Shown here: positions 42,110 to 47,606 of the stretch, piece after piece
Layout: every line of letters starts with the position of its first letter
How positions within the stretch are numbered: the first letter of the stretch is position 1
Origin: Zoogloeaceae bacterium
GTDB lineage: Bacteria; Pseudomonadota; Gammaproteobacteria; Burkholderiales; Rhodocyclaceae
Length of the DNA: 47,606 bases
Direction of reading: 5' to 3'
Assembly (NCBI GenBank): GCA_031288305.1
Contig: JAITRP010000203.1
Span: forward strand, 1-47,606
Position numbers and translations under genes: made by a program
Notes under the pieces: model-generated
The model's input: the letters and a program-made list of their open reading frames with translations, nothing else
What the model was told of the DNA's origin: nothing
Databases searched by the model: none

Positions 42110-42135
42110 AACAGCGGCAACGCCAGAAACCACAG

Positions 42136-42174
42136 ACCGGGTTGCCGCGCCGAGCGCGTCAATCCGGTTTTTTT
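42136..42174 (+). terminator. hppA terminator
   Basis: ACCGG-x-TTG (42136-42144) pairs with CAA-x-CCGGT (42160-42168), around an inner CGCG/CGCG hairpin, and is followed by seven T. It lies 27 bases past the hppA stop. Confidence 0.75.
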
Positions 42175-42308
42175 CCGGGCGCGATTATGCGAACACAACG
42201 CGGACGGTCACGTCATGGCGATCATTGGAAAGAAATATGATTGTCTCGCACAACCATACAATAAGCGACATGGATAATCTGGCCTGAAAATTGTGCTGTC
42301 GCAGCGTT

Positions 42309-42716
42309 TCACGCGGATTGAACCCTATAAAATTCAATCCATGCAAAATGCCTGAAAGACAAGGACGACGCCGCGTGGTATTTGTAGGGCGCATTGTGTG
42401 CGCCCAGTAGGATCAGATGGATGGGCTGATTCAGCGCAGAATATTTGTCGGTGCGCCTCTTCTCCCTGATCTGCTGTAACGCCTTGCCCTTGGCTTCTCC
42501 TTCCGCCACCTTGAAGAACTCAAAGAGATAGACCTGCCCATTGAACTTGACCGCCATGTCCAGCCGTCCGGCGTTGCTGCTCTCTTCCGGGATCGCCTCC
42601 ATGCCGGTGGAGGAGAAAAAGGCATAGAAGACGTTGGCGTAATAGCCTTTGTAGTCCTTGATCTTGTTCTTGCGATACCAGTCCGCCGGAATCCCCGCAA
42701 ACAGCGCGTGAATCAA
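42309..42716 (-). pseudogene. remnant of a PDDEXK_9-type nuclease (DUF1703 family) gene
   Basis: The frame encodes only the C-terminal nuclease part of these proteins, which normally have an N-terminal AAA-ATPase-like domain. Seen are HALFAGIPADWYRKNKI, YEGYY-like YKGYYANVFYAFFSSTG, the active-site SSNAGRLDMAVKFNGQVYLFEF and GKALQQIREKR. FEFFKV has an extra Phe in the FEFKV motif, and from QPIHLILLG on the sequence departs from the family, as after a frameshift. The ATPase half is missing. The remnant lies next to an IS5-type remnant, so decay by transposition is likely. Confidence 0.65.
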
Positions 42717-42750
42717 CGACGCTACTTGGACTCCGCCACTTTCAGTCCCG

Positions 42751-42948
42751 AATCTTCTTTTTGGGGACGAAACCCGTATCCATGGAGACAGTGCCTATCG
42801 GAACCAGCCCTTGAGCGATGCCGACAAGGCTGCCAACTGGCGTGAATCGATAATCCGCGCCAAGATTGAACATCCTTTCCTCACCCTCAAGCGACGCTGG
42901 GGATTTGCCAAAATGCGCTATCGGGGCCTGGTCGAGAATGCCATGCGC
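42751..42948 (+). pseudogene. C-terminal remnant of an IS5-family transposase
   Basis: The plus-strand frame reads [20 protein letters not shown], then [20 protein letters not shown] and [17 protein letters not shown] corresponds to the third acidic-site region and the IRAKxEHPFxxxKRxxGF segment to the end of the catalytic core of IS5-type enzymes. The first two-thirds of the gene, a start codon and inverted repeats are absent. It is in frame with fba, which starts 80 bases on, but has no role in it. Confidence 0.65.
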
Positions 42949-43029
42949 CCAAACCACCCTGCCCCCACGGGCGATGCGGCCGGGAGAAGGTATAATCACG
43001 CATCGTCTTTATCACCGGAGTCCCTTCTC

Positions 43030-44085
43030 ATGCCGATTGTTTCCCTGCGCCAGCTGCTGGATCATGCCGCCGAAAACGGCTACGGTCTGCCCGCTTTCAA
43101 CGTCAACAACATGGAACAGGTATGGGCCATCATGGAGGCCGCGCGCGAACTGGACGCGCCCGTCATCATGCAGGCTTCCGCCGGCGCCAGGAAATATGCG
43201 GGCGAGGCGTTCTTGCGACATCAGATCCTGGCGGCGCTGGAGGCGTATCCAGACATCCCTGTCGTCATGCATCAGGATCACGGGCAATCCCCGGCGGTGT
43301 GCATGGCGGCCATACGTTCCGGCTTTTCGTCCGTGATGATGGATGGATCGCTCCTTGCTGACGGCAAAAGCGTCGCCAGCTACGAGTACAATGTGGAGGT
43401 CACGCGCAAGGTGGCGGAATTCTCCCACGCCATCGGCGTTTCCGTGGAGGCGGAACTGGGCGTTCTGGGGTCGCTCGAAACCCTGAAGGCCGACAAGGAA
43501 GACGGACATGGCGCGGAAGGCGCGATGCGGCGCGAAGACCTGCTCACCAATGTCGAACAGGCCGCCGATTTCGTGCGCCAGACGAATTGCGACGCGCTGG
43601 CGATTGCCATCGGCACCAGTCACGGCGCGTACAAATTCACCAAGAAGCCGACCGGCGATATCCTGGCGATCGATCGCATCGCCGAAATCCACGCTCGCCT
43701 GCCCAACACCCATCTGGTCATGCACGGATCCTCTTCCGTGCCGCAGGAACTGCTGGCGCAAATCCGGCAATTCGGCGGCAAAATGAAGGAAACCTATGGC
43801 GTGCCCGTGGAAGAAATCGTCGAAGGCATCCGGCATGGCGTTCGCAAGGTGAATATCGACACCGACATCCGCCTGGCCATGACCGCCGCGATTCGACGCC
43901 ATCTGTTCGAGCGCCCGGAAAAATTCGACCCGCGCGACTACCTGAAACCGGCGCGCGAAGCGGCAAAACAAATCTGTCTCGCCCGCTACCAAGCGTTTGG
44001 CTGTGTCGGACGCGCCAGCCAGATCAAACCCGTCCCGCTGGAAAAAATGGCCGAACGCTATCTTGCCAAGCCAGCAAGAAATTAG
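43030..44085 (+). CDS. fba: fructose-bisphosphate aldolase class II, Calvin-cycle subtype
   Basis: The 351-residue zinc enzyme splits or makes fructose 1,6-bisphosphate. Class IIB marks are clear: [18 protein letters not shown], the zinc site [49 protein letters not shown] and [15 protein letters not shown]. The start at 43030 agrees with the family. The last four residues (PARN) and the stop come from the repeat that begins at 44071, so the native end has been replaced by repeat sequence. The active site is untouched. With pfp and hppA close by, it fits reversible pyrophosphate-based sugar phosphate metabolism. Confidence 0.93.
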   Translation: MPIVSLRQLLDHAAENGYGLPAFNVNNMEQVWAIMEAARELDAPVIMQASAGARKYAGEAFLRHQILAALEAYPDIPVVMHQDHGQSPAVCMAAIRSGFSSVMMDGSLLADGKSVASYEYNVEVTRKVAEFSHAIGVSVEAELGVLGSLETLKADKEDGHGAEGAMRREDLLTNVEQAADFVRQTNCDALAIAIGTSHGAYKFTKKPTGDILAIDRIAEIHARLPNTHLVMHGSSSVPQELLAQIRQFGGKMKETYGVPVEEIVEGIRHGVRKVNIDTDIRLAMTAAIRRHLFERPEKFDPRDYLKPAREAAKQICLARYQAFGCVGRASQIKPVPLEKMAERYLAKPARN

Positions 44086-44187
44086 CGGCAGCCCTTCAGG
44101 GCTGCCGGTCCAACGTCATTGGGAAGGGGTTTCTCCCCCTCCCCAATGGCTACGGATTGATCCCCCGGCCTTCAGGCCGGGGTCTCA
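44071..44187 (+). repeat. three-hairpin repeat element, copy 1
   Basis: The element opens CCAGCAAGAAATTAG and holds three hairpins: GGCAGCCCTTCAGGGCTGCC, a longer CATTGGGAAGGGG with its imperfect complement, and CCCCGGCCTTCAGGCCGGGG. It ends GTCTCAC. The copy at 47488 differs by one substitution and a small change in the C/T run. Its stop codon ends fba. It lies between fba and rdgB; no coding capacity is seen. Likely a small mobile or REP-like element. Confidence 0.8.
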
Positions 44188-44238
44188 CCTTCGCGCCGAT
44201 TCTTCCGGGCGGGGTTTCAAACCGGAGTTGGTTTTACG

Positions 44239-44832
44239 ATGAACCCGCAAAGACTGGTATTGGCTTCCAATAACGCCAAGAAACTGGGAGAACTGACCGC
44301 CCTGCTCTCCCCGCTGGGCATCCAGCTCGTGCCGCAGCGCGAACTGGGCGTTGCCGAATGCGACGAGCCGCATTGCACCTTCGTGGAAAACGCGCTCGCC
44401 AAGGCCAGGCATGCCGCCATCATGACCGGCCTGCCCGCGCTGGCGGACGATTCCGGCCTATGCGTCGACGCCCTTTTGGGCGCGCCCGGCGTGCATTCCG
44501 CGCGCTATGCCGACGAACCGAAAAGCGACGAACGCAACAACCAGAAACTCCTCGACGCCCTGCAAAACGAGGATAACCGCAACGCCCGCTTTATCTGCGT
44601 CATCGTGCTGGCGCGCCATGCCGCCGACCCGCAGCCGATCATTGCCGAAGGCGAATGGCGCGGTGAAATCCTGCGCGCGCCCAGGGGAGGTGGCGGTTTT
44701 GGCTACGATCCGATCTTTCTCGACAAGGAAAGCAATCTCGCCTCCGCCGAACTCCCGCCGGAAGTCAAGAATCGCAAGTCACACCGCGGCCTGGCCATGC
44801 GGGCATTGATCGAAAAATTGCAAGCCTCATGA
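44239..44832 (+). CDS. rdgB: XTP/dITP pyrophosphatase
   Basis: The 197-residue enzyme hydrolyses non-canonical purine triphosphates (XTP, dITP) to keep them out of DNA. The family signature is present: [14 protein letters not shown] at the N-terminus, [47 protein letters not shown] and [11 protein letters not shown]. The length is normal. It lies 50 bases downstream of the repeat and converges with hemE, overlapping it by six bases. Confidence 0.95.
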   Translation: MNPQRLVLASNNAKKLGELTALLSPLGIQLVPQRELGVAECDEPHCTFVENALAKARHAAIMTGLPALADDSGLCVDALLGAPGVHSARYADEPKSDERNNQKLLDALQNEDNRNARFICVIVLARHAADPQPIIAEGEWRGEILRAPRGGGGFGYDPIFLDKESNLASAELPPEVKNRKSHRGLAMRALIEKLQAS

Positions 44833-45897
44833 GCGCGCCTTGTACTGGTGCACGCTTTCCACCAGCGCCGTCACGTGCTCCGGCGGCGTAAAGCGGGAAA
44901 TGCCGTGACCAAGATTGAAGACATGGCCGGTATTGCCGGCTCCGAAGGCTTCCAGCACCTTTCGGGCTTCGGCGGCGATGACTTCCGGCGAGGAAAGCAG
45001 CACGCCGGGGTCGAGGTTGCCCTGTAGCGCCACCCGCCCACCCACCCGGCGGCGGGCGTCGGCGATGTCGGTCGTCCAGTCCAGGCCGATGCCATCGCAA
45101 CCGCTGGCGGCGATTTGCTCCAGCCACTGACCGCCGCCCTTGGCAAACAGGATGGAGGGAATCGTCTCGCCCGCCCAGTTCCTGTGTATGCCCGCAACGA
45201 TGTCCCGCATGTAGGCCAGCGAAAATTCCACATATGCCGTGTGCGCAAGCGAGCCGCCCCAGGTGTCGAAAATCATCACCGCCTGCGCGCCGCATTCAAT
45301 CTGCGCGTTCAGGTAGGCGATGACGGCTTGGGTGGTGACGGCAAGAATGCGGCGCAACAAGTCGGGACGGCCATAGAGCATGCGCTTGATGTGGCAAAAA
45401 TCCTTCGAACCGCCGCCTTCGACCATGTAACAGGCCAGCGTGTAGGGACTGCCGGAAAACCCAATCAGCGGCACAGAGCCATCCAGCGCCTTCCGGATCG
45501 TCCGCACGGCGTCCATGACATAGCCCAGGCGGTCATAGGGATCAGGCGCGGTCAGATTGTTGATTGCCCATTCCTCGCGCAGGGGACGCTCGAAACGCGG
45601 CCCGTCGCCCGCCTCGAAACACAACCCCAGACCCATCGCGTCCGGCACGGTGAGAATGTCGGAAAAAAGGATGGCGGCATCCAGATCGTAGCGCGCCAGC
45701 GGTTGCAGAGTGACTTCGCAGGCGAAATCGGGCGATTTGCACAGGGTCAGAAAATCTCCGGCGCGCTGCCGCGTGGCGCAGTATTCCGGCAAATAACGCC
45801 CCGCCTGGCGCATCAACCAGATCGGCGTGTGATCGACGGTCTGCCTGCGCAGGGCGCGCAAAAAATTGTCATTCTTGAGACGGGAAGCGGGCGACAT
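44827..45897 (-). CDS. hemE: uroporphyrinogen decarboxylase
   Basis: The 356-residue enzyme decarboxylates uroporphyrinogen III to coproporphyrinogen in haem synthesis. N-terminal [13 protein letters not shown] and [17 protein letters not shown] carry the substrate-binding Arg and Asp; [19 protein letters not shown] and FNLGHGI are also present. The start ATG at 45897 is in the usual place; a TTG at 45909 is possible. Full length. Confidence 0.95.
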   Translation of the reverse strand: MSPASRLKNDNFLRALRRQTVDHTPIWLMRQAGRYLPEYCATRQRAGDFLTLCKSPDFACEVTLQPLARYDLDAAILFSDILTVPDAMGLGLCFEAGDGPRFERPLREEWAINNLTAPDPYDRLGYVMDAVRTIRKALDGSVPLIGFSGSPYTLACYMVEGGGSKDFCHIKRMLYGRPDLLRRILAVTTQAVIAYLNAQIECGAQAVMIFDTWGGSLAHTAYVEFSLAYMRDIVAGIHRNWAGETIPSILFAKGGGQWLEQIAASGCDGIGLDWTTDIADARRRVGGRVALQGNLDPGVLLSSPEVIAAEARKVLEAFGAGNTGHVFNLGHGISRFTPPEHVTALVESVHQYKARS

Positions 45898-46030
45898 GGA
45901 AGGACTCAATCAAAGAAAGCCGCCATTATCCCGGATCAGGGATCAGATGTCAGGGGTCGGGAATAAGGGATCAGAATCTTTCCTTGGCGTAGAATCTGGT
46001 TTCCATACGAGTATGGCGCATTTACCTGCA

Positions 46031-46701
46031 ATGAAAATACTGATTGTCGATGACGAACCGGCGATTGCCGATACGCTGGCCTACGCGCTTTCCGCGGAAG
46101 GCTGCGCCACGGATTGCTGCGCATTGGGGCGGGAAGCGGTGGAATGGACGCGGACGCGGGATTATGCGCTGGTAATCCTGGATGTTGGCCTGCCGGACAT
46201 GAGCGGATTCGATGTCTGCCGCGCCTTGCGCCGTCATTCGGAAGCTCCGGTGATTTTTCTCACGGCGCGCGCCGAGGAAGTCGATCACGTCGTCGGGCTG
46301 GAACTGGGGGCGGATGATTATGTGTCGCCAAGCCCTTCAGTTTGCGCGAACTGGTCGCCCGCGTGCGCGCCATCCTGCGCCGCGCGCGCGGCAATGGTCA
46401 TGGCGGCGCGGAGTCCTCGCTGTTCCAGGTGGATCGCGAGGGCATGCGTATCGCCTGCAAGGGGCGATGGCTCAATCTCGCCCGTTACGAATACCTGCTG
46501 CTCGCCTGTCTGCTCGAACGTCCGGGGCGGGTATATTCCCGCGCCGCGCTGATGGACAAGGTTTGGCGCGATGCCGGGGAGACGGAAGAGCGCACCGTAG
46601 ATACCCACGTCAAGACCCTGCGCGCCAAACTGCGCGCCGCACTTCCCGAACGCGATCCCATCGTCACCCATCGCGGTCTGGGCTACAGCATTGATCCGTG
46701 A
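46031..46701 (+). pseudogene. creB: OmpR-type response regulator CreB, frameshifted
   Basis: The receiver domain starts MKILIVDDEPAIADTL and keeps the phosphorylation Asp in VILDVGLPD and the Lys-region up to GADDYV. There the frame breaks: GATTATGTGTCGCC has an extra GT (46322-46325), after which the expected KPFSLRELVARV continues in another frame. The winged-helix part (RYEYLLLACLLERPGR, RTVDTHVKTLRAKLR) is intact in that frame to 46701. A two-base duplication thus splits the gene. Real decay or a sequencing error are both possible, but creC is also damaged. Confidence 0.75.
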
Positions 46702-47487
46702 ATATTTCCGTCCGTCTTTTTCTCGGCTATTTCCTGGTGGTTGGCATCTCCGCCTGGTTCGTGCTCGACATCGTGACGCAGGAAGTGGAGCCGGGATTGC
46801 GTCAGGCCACTGAAGAAACGCTGGTGGACGCGGCGCATGTGCTGGCGGAGATGGCCGCCCGCGATCTGGCCGCGCGGCGCATTCACGACGGCAATTTCGC
46901 CAATGCCCTGCAAGCGGCGCGGCAACGCCTGCCGACCGCCAACATCTACGGCGTCAAGAAGAAAAGCGTGGATTTTCGCGTCTATGTCAGCGACGCGCGG
47001 GGCATTGTGGTCTTTGATTCGGAAAACAGAATGCTGGGCAGCGATTTTTCCCGCTGGAAGGATGTTTCCCGCGTGCTGCGCGGCGAATATGGCGCGCGCA
47101 CCACACGGGAAAACCCGAATCTGCCGAATACCTCCTCCCTGTATATTTCCGCGCCAATTTTCTGGCGGGGCGAACTCATCGGCGTACTCTCGCTCGCCAA
47201 ACCAACCGCAAGCCTGCAACCCTACATCCAGCGCGCCATAAGCCGTTTGCGCCGCGATGGCCTCGCCATGCTCGCCATTTCCGCCGTCATTGGCCTGGTT
47301 TTTTCTTCTGGCTGACGCGTTCGATTTACGGCTTCATCCGCTACGCGCAAGCGGTCAGCGTTGGCGAGAAGACGGAAGCGCCCACTGGCGGCGGACGTCA
47401 ATTTTCCAAACTGGCGGTCGCCCTGGCGTCCATGCGTGAACGGCTGGAAGGCAAGCAGCACGTGGAAAAATATGTCCAGAACCTTGC
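46698..47487 (+). pseudogene. creC: sensor kinase CreC, frameshifted and cut by a repeat
   Basis: The start overlaps creB as GTGA. The first part has a membrane helix (LGYFLVVGISAWFVLDI), a periplasmic sensor region (VDFRVYVSDARGIVVFDS) and a second membrane helix that runs to IGLVFS. Two extra T in the run at 47299-47304 then shift the frame; the expected WLTRSIYGFIRYAQAVSVGE continues in another frame up to VEKYVQNL. The repeat starts at 47488, just where the phospho-accepting His box should begin, so no kinase core follows in the window. Confidence 0.75.
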
Positions 47488-47606
47488 CCAGCAAGAAATT
47501 AGCGGCAGCCCTTCAGGGCTGCCGGTCTAACGTCATTGGGAAGGGGTTTCTCTCCCCTCCCCAATGGCTACGGATTGATCCCCCGGCCTTCAGGCCGGGG
47601 TCTCAC
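47488..47606 (+). repeat. three-hairpin repeat element, copy 2 (runs to window end)
   Basis: The copy is nearly identical to 44071-44187: the same CCAGCAAGAAATTAG start, the same three hairpins and the same GTCTCAC at the window end. It is inserted in creC just before the His box. Whether more sequence follows, and whether target duplications exist, cannot be seen. Confidence 0.8.

Overview
The window joins the right-hand part of a prophage (positions 1 to about 33.6 kb) to ordinary chromosomal genes of a GC-rich proteobacterium (about 33.7 to 47.6 kb). The host genes (adk, pyrophosphate-type phosphofructokinase, H+-pyrophosphatase, Calvin-type class IIB aldolase, rdgB, hemE, creBC remnants) fit a betaproteobacterium or a related autotroph or methylotroph. 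That assignment is inference from gene content. The prophage reads as a short-tailed virus with a P22-like portal, an N4 gp56/DUF4043-like capsid and a DUF6682-like adaptor. Its tail and lysis genes are not visible and probably lie left of position 1, as does the left attachment site.

Positions 1-10.55 kb carry the packaging and head module, read leftward: small and large terminase, portal, scaffold-like acidic protein, major capsid protein, decoration-like protein, adaptor and two connector or tail proteins. A two-gene insert of opposite orientation (7.16-8.14 kb) sits between portal and terminase; it encodes a small protein and an ImmA/IrrE-like protein whose HExxH motif reads KELLH. Positions 10.6-10.7 kb hold a tandem operator-like repeat over the terminase promoter. 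Positions 10.9-13.6 kb hold tiny rightward genes, mostly membrane proteins, several separated by near-identical strong terminators. Then come a GC-rich stretch that folds into a long nested hairpin (candidate RNA, 13.58-13.84 kb), one leftward membrane protein and about 0.97 kb of AT-rich DNA without genes.

Positions 15.1-32.2 kb are one long rightward early operon with many ATGA overlaps. It encodes a nearly complete replication and recombination set: primase-SF3 helicase, Cas4/RecB-like Fe-S nuclease, SNF2-type helicase, family B DNA polymerase, DnaQ-like exonuclease, PD-(D/E)XK nuclease and RNA ligase. Mixed in are a zinc aminopeptidase homologue, a cysteine-rich protein, two paralogous beta-helix-like proteins and many small unknown genes, one pair of which shares a duplicated 66-residue segment behind different N-termini. 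Tandem terminators close the operon, followed by a 48-residue membrane peptide and a convergent tyrosine integrase.

Two operator families seem to link the prophage modules. TATAACTCAAAGTTATA overlaps the putative early promoter and, in near-identical form, the terminase promoter. TTCGTGAAACGACGTA fills the -35/-10 spacer of the capsid promoter and of the promoter before the 23.7 kb gene, with looser versions at the portal promoter and upstream of the integrase. No recognisable repressor gene was found in the window.

The host side runs aroG, an enoyl-CoA hydratase, mltF (reverse), tRNA-Ser(CGA), adk, pfp, hppA, two gene remnants (a PDDEXK_9-type nuclease and an IS5-type transposase), fba, rdgB, hemE (reverse) and a decayed creBC pair. 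A roughly 117-bp repeat with three hairpins ends fba and interrupts creC.
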